Origin: Gigantopelta aegis
Lineage: Eukaryota; Mollusca; Gastropoda; Neomphalida; Peltospiridae
Direction: 5' to 3'
NCBI RefSeq assembly: GCF_016097555.1
Contig: NC_054710.1
Coordinates: 335,330-399,329 of the forward strand
Length of the DNA stretch: 64,000 nucleotides
The notes under the pieces were generated by a model. The model was not told the DNA's origin and did not search any database. It saw only the letters and a list, made by a program, of their open reading frames with translations. Positions 46,300 through 61,361 of this stretch are shown here, in pieces; the stretch's first letter is position 1; each line of letters begins with the position of its first letter. Position numbers and translations under genes: made by a program.

Positions 46300-47104
46300 A
46301 AGAGAAATACATTTTAAAATGTGCGTCTAAACTAATGAAGAATGTGTACATGGCAAAGGCCCAGGAATTGTCGCCCCTTGTGAGGGCGTTTCTGTACTGT
46401 ACACACTGTAGTCTCTGTGTAAACAGTTGTTCAGTAATATGTTTTTCAAGTCACTGATCGCATAACGTTACTTTGTCCGCCACTGTACACAGGAAAGGTA
46501 ATATGTTTTTCAGAAAATTAAAATTGCACAAATAATCATAAAGGGTCGATTCTGTGACAAAACAACAAAAACAAACCGCGAAGAACGGGACGTGTGTATG
46601 CCACTGTCAAACACCTATCCATTTTATGTGGGGTTTTTGTTGTTGTTTTTTTTCTTTAATTATTTTTATTTTGTTTGAAAATTTAATTGAAATATTATAT
46701 TGTCTTCTTTTTTTTAATGTATATTCTGTGGACATTTATTTATTTGTGTCTTGTTCGCCGCTTTTGGGCGTGTGTGCGTGTGTGTGGATGGGGGGGGGGG
46801 GGGGGGGGGGGGGTCGTGCTGGTGGATTCGCAAACATCTAGTCCTATTAGCATGTTTTTTTTATTTTTACAATCAAATTTCGTTCTTTTATTTATTCAGT
46901 AATTTCAGAAACCTAGGAAGAGTAATTTAGGAACACTTTTTTGTTATGTACAGGACCCGCAGTGTATTTCAGGGTTGTCGGAAGCAATTAGACTGTGGTA
47001 CGGCCATGAGAGCAATGTGTATGATGGGATCTATACTATGCGAACGCCATTTGCACGACGCCAATCTAGGGGTGTATGGTGGGATGCCCCCCCCCCCCCC
47101 CCCC

Positions 47105-47136
<32 letters not shown>

Positions 47137-47760
47137 AGGAATTGTTCCTTTCAAATTATTCAATATGTAGTAGAACATTTTAAGAATTTGAAGAATCCGT
47201 ATTGATTAATTTTTGATTGGAAACTTCAACAACCAATCTATTAATTTTAGAGTTGTACCATTTAAAAATGTGATCGTCGTTCGCAGATTTATATATCTTA
47301 TCCAAATCCTATATGCTGGCTATAACTCTTGACGAATCAAATACACTTTAAATACATTACTACACACATAGTAATCCCTATGTATATTACATATCGTAAA
47401 TAATAGCGATGACTTCTTCATATTTGTTATGGGTCGTGCGTGTAAATGATATCAATTATAGTGACAACAAAGTGCTGTCAAAATGCACATCATGTGGTAA
47501 AATTAAATAAAACAGTAACAGTTAACAAAACATGCTCTGCCCATGATAAATAATGAACCTGTGCTGTTTCACTATTAGGTATTATCAGTTACCTTTGTCC
47601 TTTCTCACATTTTTACTTTGTAGATTTTAAATGTGGTTTTTTTAAAAATATAATTCCTTGAATTCCTCATCTATGACGAACACAGTAAACAACATGTTTC
47701 TCTGTGTGTTTTGTTACTCACTTTTTAACACATTTAGAAGAAATAAGCACAGACTGGCAT
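46300..47760. other. Non-coding, with poly-G and poly-C/poly-A runs
   Basis: Poly-G at 46789-46812, a C run at 47087-47104 followed by an A run to 47133. The segment around 46971 (agggttgtcggaagcaatta) matches in reverse the tttgcttccgacgcccctga block at 57468. No gene supported. It may contain the receptor promoter, but I see no clear core element. Confidence 0.6.
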
Positions 47761-47767
47761 TAGATTT

Positions 47768-47871
<104 letters not shown>

Positions 47872-48187
47872 AAAACAAAATGATTCAGGTTGAATTAAAA
47901 TTATGAATTGTTTAGTACTATTTTATCTCCAAATTGTATCCTCTTCAAACAATGTTGATGTAAAATATATTTGCAATGTTTAACTTCAACTGTTGAATTG
48001 CTATATTAATATAATTAAATCAGTTGTTTATTCATTTCTATTTTTGTAATTCATAATAACTGGAATATGCTTCCTGCTGGAGTGACATCAAATATTAATT
48101 AATCCATTCATTCATATGTATTTTGTACTTTTACGTTTCATATTTGCTGTCAGTATATCATGTTGCATTGTTCATGCATCATGTAGC

Positions 48188-48189
<2 letters not shown>

Positions 48190-48252
<63 letters not shown>
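48190..48252. repeat. (AT)n microsatellite
   Basis: Pure AT run. Confidence 0.95.
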
Positions 48253-48254
<2 letters not shown>

Positions 48255-49600
48255 TCATGTATATTTATTACCCACATGGCTTATAATAAACAGTTACATA
48301 AATATTGTTTTCATAACAATACCTTGAAAACTGTTGTAACACACTGCTGATGTCACGAGTTGCTATAGCAGCTGCAAGGTTGCGGCAGTCGTTGCTTCTC
48401 AAATTGATATCATTCAGCACCATTGTAACTGACATCACTGAGTGTTAGTGACATCGATTGTGACGTGATTACCAGCATATGTAACATTTGTTTAAATTAC
48501 AGTTTGTGGATAATACATAAACGATAACATTCATGGGGATGAGTTACACAATTTATGAAACGCAACAGGGAATTGTGTTGTTTTCCTTGCTCTCGCTTGG
48601 GGAATAAAATAATTCCCAAACTCATTTCATAAATTATGTATGGCACTTTCGTTCATACAATATTCTATGTATATATATTCAACACATGATTATTATTAAA
48701 ATACATAGGAAATGGTGTTACTAGTTTAATTAATCACACAGAAAATAAACATATTCATGTTTTAGCACAAATCTATAAGCCAATAGCTGTAGCTCGTATA
48801 ATATATAGTATATACACGATATATTATATTAATTCGACTGGGTGAAAAAACCCAAACCTCACCTATAGTTCGTCCCATTCTAGTACATTTAAAAAAAAAA
48901 AAAATTGATGTAAGAAGAAAAGTAAAAGTGTTTTGGAAATAAAAACAACAACAACAAACTATTTGTGTATGCATTTTGGAAAACAATCGGCTCAGAAATA
49001 TATAACGTGTAGTTCCTGGCCCAAACAAGTGGTACGGCTTCCGACGCCCCTTATTTGAAATTGGGGATGGGGGTACTGTCAGTTTGAAGGTCAGGGTCAC
49101 CCTGCACACTTGGGATTTTTTCATGCGCGATGTCAGCACTTTGCAATTGTTTAGTAGACACGAATTTTGTATTTTAAAAAAATAAAAAAAAATTGTATTT
49201 GACATAGGGGGTCAGTTTTAAATATCAATGTTTGCAATAGCTAGTTTTCTAAAATATTTCTACTCTTTTGTAAATGAAGCTGGCTTTTTGTAGCAAAGTT
49301 TACTTCGTACTCAAGAACTGTTGCATCAAATGAACACTGAACTGGCTGTTCGGTAGCTGAAACATTCAAAGATTTTACTGCGTAAGCGTCAAAAAGAACT
49401 GTGTTGCATCAAACCATAAACATTACCAAACTCACCCGTTTCGGTAGCTGAAACATTCAGTAGATTAGATTACAGTCAGAACATTTCAAAACAAAACTGT
49501 CCAGTGTTATATCAAACCATAACCATTAGTAAACTCGCCCGTATCGGTAGCTGAAACATTTAGTAGATTAGACTAGTCAGAACTTTTCAAAACAAAAGTG
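48253..49600. other. Non-coding; contains an inverted repeat
   Basis: No gene supported. An imperfect palindrome lies at about 48550-48640 (cacaatttatgaaacgcaac against aactcatttcataaattatg) with a ctcgcttgggg-like centre, resembling the larger hairpin at 53.4 kb. At 49.34-49.58 kb the phrase 'cggtagctgaaacattcag' recurs three times. Confidence 0.5.
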
Positions 49601-49601
49601 T

Positions 49602-49603
<2 letters not shown>

Positions 49604-49681
<78 letters not shown>

Positions 49682-49684
49682 CTA
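49604..49684. repeat. (CA)n(TA)n compound microsatellite
   Basis: CA run followed by TA run. Confidence 0.95.
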
Positions 49685-49687
49685 TAT

Positions 49688-49772
49688 ACAGTCAAACCTG
49701 TCTTGAGCGGTCACACAAGGGAGTAGATAAAAGTGCCCGCTTAAGACAGGTGGCCGCTGCGTACAGGTTGCC
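49688..49772. mobile_element. MITE fragment with internal palindrome
   Basis: Reads acagtcaaacctgtcttgag, then gtgcccgcttaagacaggtg and gccgctgcgtacagg. This is the 'cctgtcttaagcggcc' type of repeat common in marine invertebrates (recalled). Confidence 0.55.
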
Positions 49773-49784
49773 ACATATATAGTC

Positions 49785-50179
49785 TTTAAAGGGACATTCC
49801 TGAGTTTGCTGCAATGTTTAAGATGTTGTCGACTAACAACGACGTTTTAACGATTGTAATTACATATCAAATATATTTTTGTGCATAAAATATTAGCGGC
49901 TGTATATTAAACGTGTTTCTGATCGTTCTCATATTTGTACTAGGTTAAATTTCATTTTATTTCGTAGAAAAAATTGTTCGCACATACGAAATTATTTCAA
50001 GCGGAAATCCAGTTTGGGCTTCTTACAAATATTAAGACGACCAGAAACACATTGCAAATACAGAAACTGATATTCTACACTTGTAAGAACATATATTTAA
50101 TATGCAAATTTAATCGTAGAAACAATGTATTAGTCGGAAACATCTTACAATGCAGAAAACTCAGGAATGTTCCTTTAAA
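49785..50179. mobile_element. Palindromic MITE (395 bp) with TTTAAA ends
   Basis: Left end TTTAAAGGGACATTCCTGAG, right end CTCAGGAATGTTCCTTTAAA. The inverted repeats extend about 38 bases with few mismatches (gctgcaatgtttaagatg against catcttacaatgcag). A TTAA target is possible at both ends. A half copy lies at 58019-58205. Confidence 0.85.
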
Positions 50180-50689
50180 ACATTTGTTGTTGTTTCTGGC
50201 TTTCCGTTTGCACTGCTAATCAACGGATGTGTGCTTCACAGTTGACTATAAATCAACATTTGGCATGTCGTCTCCTTCGGAAATAATGCAAATGGAATGT
50301 ATTAAATAAACCGTTTTCTTTTTCCATTTAATTACTTAATTTCTACTTCATGCGGTGTATTGTCATAGTAAGTGAATCTACAACTGTCTAGCGTAGCCTG
50401 CCCAGAGGCAATTGGATGCATTCCAGGGTCATACTTTCTTAATTGATACACATTAGAGATGTCGGGACTGAATGGGTACTAGTATTTCTGAAGGTGTGAA
50501 GACCGGTTATTTGCTGCACCTTATCGCTGTTGTTAAAACGTCTCTTTCATATAATAGTAAATCTTTGCCGTGGCCGCTTAATCATAAACTCATGTCATAA
50601 TTTACTTTATTAACCCGGTTAATAATGGTATGCAAATTTGCAAGGTCTCGACCCGTGTACTTGAGCGTAACGTTTTTAAATATTTATTT

Positions 50690-50945
50690 AAAATGCGTGA
50701 CGTCAAACTAATCTGTGCTAATCGTGATGACGTCATATCATCCATGGTGGCGACTTTAGTACTGTGATTTATAAAACACTTAATTAAATTGTTATTTTAG
50801 AAGTGTTATAGGATAAATAGAATTCGCTACTCGTGGGTGTGTTTTTTTTGCAGAGCCTCGACAAATACCGATTAACATAGACTCGGTTGATATTTTCCAT
50901 ATTAAAAAATACTCGTGACGAATCCTCTATATATGTGGTAATATC
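50690..50945. repeat. Dispersed palindromic repeat, copy 2 (reverse of 15955-16215)
   Basis: Contains tgacgtcaaactaatctgtg, gctaatcgtgatgac, actgtgatttataaaacact, ataggataaatagaattcgc and ggttgatattttccatatta. These are all found in reverse complement at 15.96-16.2 kb. Confidence 0.65.
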
Positions 50946-52305
50946 GTGTTTTATTATATACATAGCAATGAAATATATAGATCTACGGAAACCATAAAAG
51001 TCATATCCGGTGAAAAGTCATATTTTCACTGTATTTTAGCTACAGTGAAAATATAGAAATCGTATTTACTTTTTTGTAAAAGTGCATGATTAAATTATCT
51101 CCCTTTGTCTCGTTTCTTCGTATTTAAGTTTAATGATTACCAATGCATCTGATCGTATTTGAAAAATAAAAAAATGTAATTTAAACAACTGTACCTATTA
51201 AAAAGGGATACGAAGTACAGGCCTCGAAATTCGGTGTTAAAAGGGCAGGCTATAATAGCCTTTAAAAATCTAGGAAATGAAGGGCACCAAGGCTAACCTA
51301 AAAGGCACAAAGGCTACGTTCATACATTTTCAAAGGGCACCAAGGCAGTCTGTTTTAGGAAGTCAGTTTAACCAGAAAGAAACCTTTATCTGTATTTCTG
51401 TTAAATTGGTCATTCATCAATAAATCAAAGTATTGTATTGGTGCCATTAAACAAAACAGTATTTAATTTTTTTTGTGGTGTCCTTAAAGACAACTTTGGT
51501 GGAGAGAGATTATGATGTATCTGGTCTCCTTGAACAAACACTGCTGCTGTTCCATCTCATTACAGCAGGTAATGGATCAAAGTCCACTGGTTTCGGACCA
51601 TCTGAGCAGATGGAGTATGACTGAGAGAAAATTATATTTGAATGGTTGGACAGTTATGTTAAAGTCTTAACATTAAAGAAATAAAATAAAATAATCTATA
51701 ATAAAAGTAGATATCTTAATTTTATCTATTAGTTTGTGAAGGTATCTCCAGAGAATCACTGTAGAATACAGGTACTAAGTTTCAGAATTACCCAATCAAG
51801 ATTTCTATTTCAATTTTACAATCTCATTAATTTTTTTCAAAAACACCCAAAAGCCCCCACCTTTTTACAAGTTTAGACATCTTTATTATTTTGTGGAGAC
51901 TACCAAGAGAATATGTATATTACTTTTCAGAACAATACAATCAAAGCTTTAGGAAAAGGGATGAAATGTTCAGTGTTAAATTATTTGAAATACAATTAAT
52001 TAAATAAATAAATGTTCAAACCAAATCATTTAGGTTTTTAAAAATATAATCTTTATATTATTTTTGTTGTAAATTCTATATTTAACAATAATTTAAAAAA
52101 TCCACCCTAATTTCAACTTTTTCTCCAACAAACATAATTGTAATAACAAGATTAACCAAATGTCCCATTTAATTATAGAATAAAAAATGTGGATGAAAAT
52201 CCCATTCTGTCATGTGACCGTATCCACAAACACGTAAACATTGTCAGAGGACATCATGGCCTATTTTCTTAAGTATGTTTTTAGCATTTATGGATTATTT
52301 TTAAT

Positions 52306-52382
52306 ATGTGTGTGTGTGTGTGTGTGTGTGTTAAATGGAGGTTGAGGGTGGTGTGCGCGTGGGGGGGGGGGGGGGGGGGGGG
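52306..52382. repeat. (TG)n and poly-G tracts
   Basis: TG run at 52306-52330, then a poly-G run of about 22 at 52361-52382, followed by cacccccaccccacttttt and ggcaccttcttacgcc, similar to the sequence at 57.95 kb. Confidence 0.9.
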
Positions 52383-53396
52383 CAGCAGCGATGTTTTTTA
52401 TACACCCCCACCCCACTTTTTGGCACCTTCTTACGCCGTGCCCTGGACCCAATCACTGGCGTTGTTAGAGACTGGATCCAGACTAGACATGCCTGGACGT
52501 TGAATGGATATGAGCATAACTAATTTGTTTGAAATTGGAATCATTAACGCGGGCTCTTATTAGGTACCACAGTAATTGGTGACACACGAGATCGCATGAC
52601 AGTACGGTAACGTGTGTGGCGATTAAACGGCTTTTATTACAAACTGCTAAATACTGTAGGCCTATAGAGGAAAATATATCGTATTATCGTAACTCCAGTC
52701 ATCTCATACATTGTAGGTTTATTTTCCAAAAACAACAACGTGCAATCTCAACAAAACAATCAAGGATTTCTCGATACCACATGCACACACTACAAGTCAT
52801 CGCGTTTTTTTCTGCATGCAAAGGTGAAGGTCATTTAAAGAAGACGCAGTACAATTTTCGTTATCTCGCCTTCATGTAAAATTCTTTAATCTCATTGGTT
52901 GTTTGCCGTTGGACAAATCCCTTATCCCCCTGTGGGCGGAGCCAAATTCTCTTATACCCCGTCTGTAATTTCCCAACAGTTTCCAGCCGCCCCAGTTAAT
53001 GCTAAAGCAATAATTAGATTATAAATAACATTGATAATCAATCAAGTATACATAATTAATTTAATTTTTACTATAAAATACACTATTTCAATACTTTTAA
53101 AAGCTGCAATGTTGAACTCGGCCACCTAATTACGGTCGTGGTGTTATTGTATTAATGCGCGATTAGCAACAGTTTTTTTTTTTTTTTAAATTATTAATAT
53201 CTGTTTCAGACAATTTCGTATTACAAACATTTGAAGTTAAAAACTCGTTTATCGATGGAACTATTTTTCGTCACTGGCAAGTGATTTCGTTCGCGTCCGC
53301 GTGGTACGGCTCCGTTAATAAATTGTTAACAATTATTGTCTGGCGTTAATTTGATTATTTGGCTATATGGTTTAACATGTCGGCAAGATAAATTCG

Positions 53397-53533
53397 TTGC
53401 AGAAGCATCTCTCGGGGTATATGGCTTTTTCTGTACCCTCTGTGTGCTCTTTTACCCCCTCGCCTTCGGCTCGGGGTAAAAGAACACACATAGGGTACAT
53501 AAAAAGCCATGTACCCCTCGTGATGCTTCTACA
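53397..53533. repeat. 137-base near-perfect hairpin
   Basis: Left arm tgcagaagcatctctcgggg and ctgtaccctctgtgtgctct; right arm agaacacacatagggtacat and cccctcgtgatgcttctaca. The centre is ctcgccttcggctcgg. The arms of roughly 60 bases pair with few mismatches. Confidence 0.85.
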
Positions 53534-54784
53534 ACTTATATTGTTGGCTACTGCTTAGGCCTAGTACCCAGAATGTGTTAATATAAACCATCGATGCTGC
53601 TACAAAGTACCCCCTTCCCCGCTTCCTACGCCAGTGATGTATAGGCCTATCAACTGCTGAGCATAGGTAATAATTAAATAAACGGAATATTCAAGAATAA
53701 CCACAAACATTAAACAGTTCACATTTATTTCAGTGTTTCAGTTAATGGGGAATAAATTAATTTGGGTGATTTTAGCATGGGTCCGTTCAATAGGCTAATA
53801 AACATTAAAACTCTAAGTCCGTCCCACAGGGAACGCCTTTTTTATTACTATGACATTTACAAGTTATTCATTTCTAAGCCGATTGATTTTTAAATTGAAC
53901 ACAAAATTAGTATTGTTTTGTTATTTCCAATACACTTTTACTTTTCTTGTTACGTAAAACAAAACTGAAATTAATAGCAAAAAAATATTTTTTATAGAAT
54001 GATGGGACAGACTTTTTTTTATAATTTCAAAATTTGTCATGAAGAATATCGATAACAACAGCCCCAAGTTCAGCCAGCAAACATTTGTCTAATGTTCGTG
54101 AACTATTTGATTGGTTCTCAACGTGACCATTTGGTTTATTGTGAAGCGCATAAACCAGTCTAGCGGACGTTTTCCCACTCGCTTTGGTTGAACGCAGCTG
54201 ACATTTAAATAGCTAATAATAATAATAGTAATAATAATAATATTAATAATAATAATTTTTACCTGAAATAATGAAAATGTTTTGGAAATTTTTGTCCCTC
54301 TTCCTTCCGTTGTTTCTCGGATTCTTTTAGTCTTCTTTTACTACTAGGCATGGTTTAGCCTAAATAAAAAAATAAAAAAATTGCCCCGGGATTCTTTTTC
54401 GGTTATTTATGTGTTTTTTTCGTAAATGTACGACGTTAAAACTTTCTGCAATTTACGGTGGGGGTTTTCCCCGTAACGCTGTACATTTCAACCGTAATTT
54501 ATCATTTGTTACGTTCGATGTACAATTATAATACATGACCAAGAAACTGTATACAAACACTACCGAGGAACATCGAATTCGTGCATGTTTTAAAATAAAA
54601 GTTAGGGTTATACAAGTTTAAAAAACAAACAAACATACACAAAAAGGGCACCACGGCAGGTAATTAAAAGGGCACGGTTATTCATAGCCGTAAAGTAACT
54701 GGTATTTTTTAGACATCACGGCAAAAGCACAAGGCAGTACGGCAAATGCCGTGGAGCCGTCGTGAATTTCGAAGCCTGGAAGTA

Positions 54785-56110
54785 CAATTACGATAAAATA
54801 TCTAAAATGAATTGAATACGAAGCTAAATAATGATGACACAATGTAGTGTCATCGAGTGTAAGTGTAAGAATTTAACGGCATTCGACTCGTTTTGTTTTT
54901 GTGGGAGTTTAATGGATGATCGCCTTGTCAGGTATGTTTGCACCGCAGAATTATTAAATAAATGTTAATAAAGATCAATTTTATTCAAATTTCTTTTTAA
55001 AAGTCTATGGTCAAGTAAATTTTTTTAGCAAAGTTTCATAGGAAGAAATATATCATGACGCTATGTGTTTTCGATAGGATAAGGTAAAGATATTACCAAG
55101 AAGCGAAAGATATTGTCAAAAATTAGGAAATATGTATATAATAAATAGACTATTTGCTTCGCAATTCGTGAAAATATGGTTTTCGCACATCACTCATGCC
55201 ATGGAATTTACTGCACATTATTTATTTCTAAACCGATTGATTTGCAAGTTGCATATAAAAACAAAACTAGTTGGTTTTATTATTTCCAAAACGCATTTAT
55301 TTGTCTTCGTACATGTACGTCAAACCAAACTGAAATTATTTACAAAATTAGTTGTATAGAATGATGGGACGAACTATAGGCATCTATATTTCAAAGGTTT
55401 CATGGGGGCGGGGTGGTGGGCATGCATCCAGCAAGTTGCCCTTTTTATAAAAATGTTTTAACCCCACCCATTTAAAAAATCCTGGATCCGCCCCTGGTTT
55501 GTAGGTCCTCCTATTGCGATTTGGGCAGGGTTAGGTTTAGGGTTAGGGTTAGAGTATACGAACTGTACGGGTATCTGTTACTATAATGAGCGCATTACGC
55601 ATTACGTCACTGCTGACAAGGTCTATTGATTAACACGTTAAGTCCGAAACACATTGTTGACAACCACGATAAATTACTCTTACCTTTAATTACCCATAGA
55701 GTTTCACAATATTTTTCCTTACAGAAATGATAATAAAAAAAACCCCCAACAACAACCCCAAAACATTACAATAATACAGATTCCACATGCTACCTACTAT
55801 ATCGACTCCGTTGAGATATCCCAGGACAAAAACGCATGTAATTTCTCGCACTGCGATTTTCTATTATTATTATTATTATTTATGGACTACCTACTCTTCA
55901 AGAAGGGTGAAAGCATCAGAAGTATATGACGTAATTAACATGATGTCATGGCATTATACCATAACGCATGTCACGACGTTGTTAGATTACATTACATCCT
56001 TCCACCCCTTATGTAGAATATTCCATACAAACAAACAAAAAAAGAGAAAAAAAAAGAGAAGAAAAAATGGCAACCGGCAAAATATTGCTTTTTTGTTTTG
56101 TCCTAGTAGC
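54785..56110. other. Non-coding; short telomere-like run and repeat ends
   Basis: No gene supported. ggtttagggttagggttaga at 55534 is a short TTAGGG-like run. tcctggatccgcccctggtt near 55482 resembles a common transposon terminus. An ATT run is at 55861-55882. Confidence 0.5.
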
Positions 56111-56114
56111 TTTT

Positions 56115-56435
56115 GAATGGCTCAGTGTGAAGGTGTCAGACCACACCACCTTCTTCTCTCACTAACAACTAATAATTAACCACTGTCCCTGACAGACAGT
56201 TCAGGTAGCGTAGCTAAGCTATCGTAGGCTACTCAAGGCTGGGGCCTCGCATCTCAGTGAGTTCTTAATGGGTGGGTGTAAGACCACACCACCTTCTTCT
56301 CTCACTAACAACTAATAATTAACCACTGTCCCTGACAGACAGTTCACGTAGCGTAGCTAAGCTATCGTAGGCTACTCAAGGCTGGGGGCTCGCATCTCAG
56401 TGAGTTCTTAATGGGTGGGTGTAAGATCACTACAC
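56115..56435 (+). mobile_element. Second-family SINE, middle part, tandemly duplicated
   Basis: The block accacaccaccttcttctct, then aattaaccactgtccctgac, occurs twice with a 143-bp spacing (56141 and 56284). It corresponds to the central region of the SINE at 9.55 kb. The head and tail are missing. Confidence 0.75.
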
Positions 56436-56447
56436 CATATATATATA

Positions 56448-58018
<1,571 letters not shown>

Positions 58019-58205
58019 CTCCTGACCTGCTGCAATGTTTAAGATGTTATCGACTAACAGAGACTTTTTAACGATTGTAATTACATATCAAATATATTTT
58101 TTTGCATAAAATATTAGTGGCTGTATATTAAAAGTGTTTCTGATCGTTCTACTATTTGTACTAGGTTAAATTTCCTTTTATTTCCTAAAATATATTTGTT
58201 CGTAC
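58019..58205. mobile_element. Half copy of the TTTAAA-ended MITE
   Basis: ctgctgcaatgtttaagatg through ctaggttaaatttc matches the left half of 49785-50179 at about 90%. The terminus and right half are absent. Confidence 0.8.
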
Positions 58206-58729
58206 GGGAGGGGACCAAGGGCAAAGGGCACATAGAGCAACTACCTGAATAGGGCACTTCAATGGAAATTGTAAATACATTGTTAAAACTGTTATTTGTT
58301 TAGGGACAGGGACAAGTCCCCCTGGGCCCCATCCTTGGATCTGCCCTTGAATGGGTTAACCCAGGGAATTGGATCCTTCAAGTCGACCAACTCAGGCGAA
58401 CGCTCTCTGACCGAGTTACTAGTAAATCCTGACCTATGGAATAATGGTTGCGGACTTCATCGAAACTGTACTCATGTCATTTGGGGGGCTGGGGTGGGGG
58501 GGGGGGGGGTGTGTTAAATCACATCCGACAATCACTTTTGAAGCTATGTTTACCCCGTATAATTATGAGAAAAAAACAACCCCGCATCAATGGAAACTAA
58601 GCCTTAATTTTTTAAAAATTGTTGGTTTGGGTTCTTTTTGGGTGATAAATTGGTATTAACGGGTGTATATTATTTTACATGTATCTTGTGTCAACAACTC
58701 GTGGGTTGCTGCTTTTGCCGACCAAGAAG
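58206..58729. other. Non-coding spacer with a G run
   Basis: Contains a poly-G run at 58496-58509 and 'gggcacatagagcaac'-type repeat text. No gene supported. Confidence 0.5.
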
Positions 58730-59010
58730 AAGAAGTGTTTTATTTAACAACGCACTCAACACATTTTATTTACAGTTTATATTAGTGGCAGCATTATGGT
58801 TAAGGACCAAACAGATATTGAGATATTCCAATGGCTACTCCTTCCGACAAAGCAGACAGGGATCTTTGAGCTGCACTTACCCATAGACAGTACAGTACAT
58901 ACCATGGCCTTTGGTATACCAGTCGTGAGGCACTGGTTTGAACGATAAAAAACCCATGGTAGGTCCAGGGCGGCGGGACCTCTCTCGACTGAGTTATATT
59001 CCGCCCCTTG
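58730..59010 (-). mobile_element. tRNA-derived SINE, near full length
   Basis: From tgttttatttaacaacgcac through cagacagggatctttgagct and ataccagtcgtgaggcactg to actgagttatattccgcccc. All blocks are in order, moderately diverged. Confidence 0.85.
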
Positions 59011-59320
59011 CCGACCACAGTCTGGACATATGATGATAACACTTCCAACTCATCTAAAGCAAATGACAAAATAATTCAAGGCATTTTAAAAGCGTTTACA
59101 GTCATTTCTACCATTACTTTTGTGTTAAAGTTCTTGATGGACTACCGTGTTTATAAATCAATATAGAAAATAGAAATGTTTATTTTAGGTGAAGATATAT
59201 AATTAGAAGCATTATGGATGCAATTGTGTCCATTTGTGTTAAGTAGTGACACTAGTGGTTGAAGATGAGACTGCATCAACATAATCAACCATTAGTGAAG
59301 AAAAGCATTCAAAGATAATT

Positions 59321-59324
<4 letters not shown>

Positions 59325-59408
<84 letters not shown>
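59325..59408. repeat. (CA)n(TA)n compound microsatellite
   Basis: CA run followed by TA run. Confidence 0.95.
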
Positions 59409-59409
<1 letters not shown>

Positions 59410-59879
59410 TAATCATAAATTTTTAAAATACATAGCACACGCCACGTGGTAGTAGTTCATGGGTTTTGTTGTGTTTTGTGTCTTACACATAATGTGAAAT
59501 GGGCCAGCATGATTAATAAATTATATAGACACAAAGTTAACATCTTTTTTTTTATTGTAATTACTGTTTATAATGAGTAAAACGGAAATCTGACCAAAGG
59601 AAGGCCTATCAATCAGTGACTTGAACAAAAACTGTCGGTTCTAAATAATTTTTATCCCGAAGAACTCCTTACAATATATTGATTACAGAACATGTGGAAT
59701 TTGTTGCTTGATGAATTACTGGATTGTGTTTGTTGATTAAATACATAAATAAAATGTTTGATTATTCAGTGTTGTTGTTTTTGGCTACGAAACTATTTAA
59801 ACGAACAAGCTTAGAAATGCATTTTTTTATTTGAGTCGTGATCGATCACGGCTTGTGACCAACGCCAGATGTCGCTACA

Positions 59880-60155
59880 TCTTGCTACATCCGGCATCTG
59901 TGGTGTCGTGGTTAAGCCACCGGATATAAGTCTGGAAGGTACAGGGTTCGCAGTCTGGTTCGGGCTCCCACTCAGAGCGAGCTTTAACGACGCAGTGGGT
60001 AGGTGTAAGACCACTACACCCTCTTCTCTCTCACCAACCACTAATAGTTAACCAATGTCCTGGACAGACAGCCCAGCGAGCTGAGGTGTGTGTGCCCAGG
60101 ACAGCGTGCTTGAACCTTAATTGGATATAAACACGACAATAAGTTGAAATGATTT
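59880..60155 (+). mobile_element. Second-family SINE, full length
   Basis: Head tggtgtcgtggttaagccac with ggtacagggttcgcagtctg (B-box-like). The middle includes ctacaccctcttctctctca and tgtcctggacagacag, and the tail is gcgtgcttgaaccttaattg. This is the best-preserved copy of this family in the window. Confidence 0.9.
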
Positions 60156-60351
60156 GAAAATGCTGTATATGGCTGAACTGTTTTAACACATAAATTAAAG
60201 TTATAACTGACAACAATTAAGCAATTGTTTTTACTTACTGAGTAAACAGTGGGTAAACAAATTGAACAATTCCGCATAATAAAACAATGACTGGTATATC
60301 AATTGGCTACGCATCGCCGCAATTCCCCTTCCCCACTCCCTCAAAGAAAAA

Positions 60352-60470
60352 AAACCCCCACCAGCAACAACACACACAGAAAACAACAGCAACAGCACAC
60401 ACAGAAAACAACAGCAACAGCACACACAGAAAACAACAGCAACAACACACACAGAAAACAACAGCAACAG
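60352..60470. repeat. 25-bp tandem repeat, four to five units
   Basis: Unit cacacacagaaaacaacagc plus aacag, with 25-bp spacing of 'cagaaaac' at 60377, 60402, 60427 and 60452. Confidence 0.9.
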
Positions 60471-61089
60471 GCAAGAGCACACAAAGAAAACAACAATAAC
60501 AAAAGAAAAATAAATGTCATCAACCCCAGCAAAAACAAAAGCACCTAAAAACAAACTAAACCACAAACAAACATTGCCACCCTCACCCCCACCCCCACCC
60601 CCGTTGCGCATGTGTGTCTCCCCCACTTCACATTCTGTTCCTCCGACTCTGGTTGTAATCCTGTCCTGTCTTCTCCCCACAAATCACAATAACCAGAGTT
60701 GTACGTATTTCATTTATTTCGTTCGGTATTGACTGTATTAAAATTGTGGCAAGCTTTGGAGCAATAGTTAAGTCCAGACAGGACGCCAATGTTGCTCTGT
60801 CCATGCTTTAAAGACACCACGCCCAGGTGTGTTCTATACAGACACATGTATCGTGTTTGCCTTACGGACACTCCCAGTTTTGTTCTATACAAACGCAACC
60901 ATCAGCCCGCGTCTCCTCCTCGTCGGCACAACCCCCACCATCCTTCGGACAACCTGCAATCATTAATAACCATAATATTAATAATAATAATAATAATAAT
61001 AGTCCCCCCGACATCCTTTGGAGAACCTGCAATCATTAATAATAGGTATAATAGTTACAGTAGTAATAGTGGTAGTAACACATTGTAGT

Positions 61090-61324
61090 AACGTGTAGTT
61101 ACTATCAGTACTAGTAATATAATAATAGTTACTACTAGTAGTAGTAGTAGTAGTAGTAGTAACAGTATTGGTATTAGTAGTAGTAGTAGTAGTAGCAGTA
61201 GTAGTAGTAATATTAACAGTAGTAGTAGTAGTAGTGAGGTCTGCTAATAATATGAATAGTTACTATCAGTACTAGTAATATAATAATAGTTACTAGTGCT
61301 AGTAGTAGTAGTAGTAGTAGTAAC

Positions 61325-61361
<37 letters not shown>

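Larger units (their letters stand above)
51218..54778. mobile_element. CAG-ended DNA transposon (hAT-like), 3561 bp
   Basis: Left end CAGGCCTCGAAATTC, right end GAATTTCGAAGCCTG: 14 of 15 inverted-repeat matches. Flanks GAAGTA at 51212-51217 and 54779-54784, a 6-bp duplication. Subterminal 'gggcaccaaggc' and 'gggcaccacggc' copies occur near both ends. No transposase is recognisable. It contains a poly-G run (52361-52382) and a 137-base hairpin (53397-53533). Confidence 0.8.

Noticed and set aside
55534-55555. Interstitial telomere repeat
   Set aside because: Only about three imperfect TTAGGG units; too short to mean anything.
60231-60680. 149-codon minus-strand frame rich in Val, Cys and Leu
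   Set aside because: It runs through the 25-bp tandem repeat and CA-rich sequence; no gene features.
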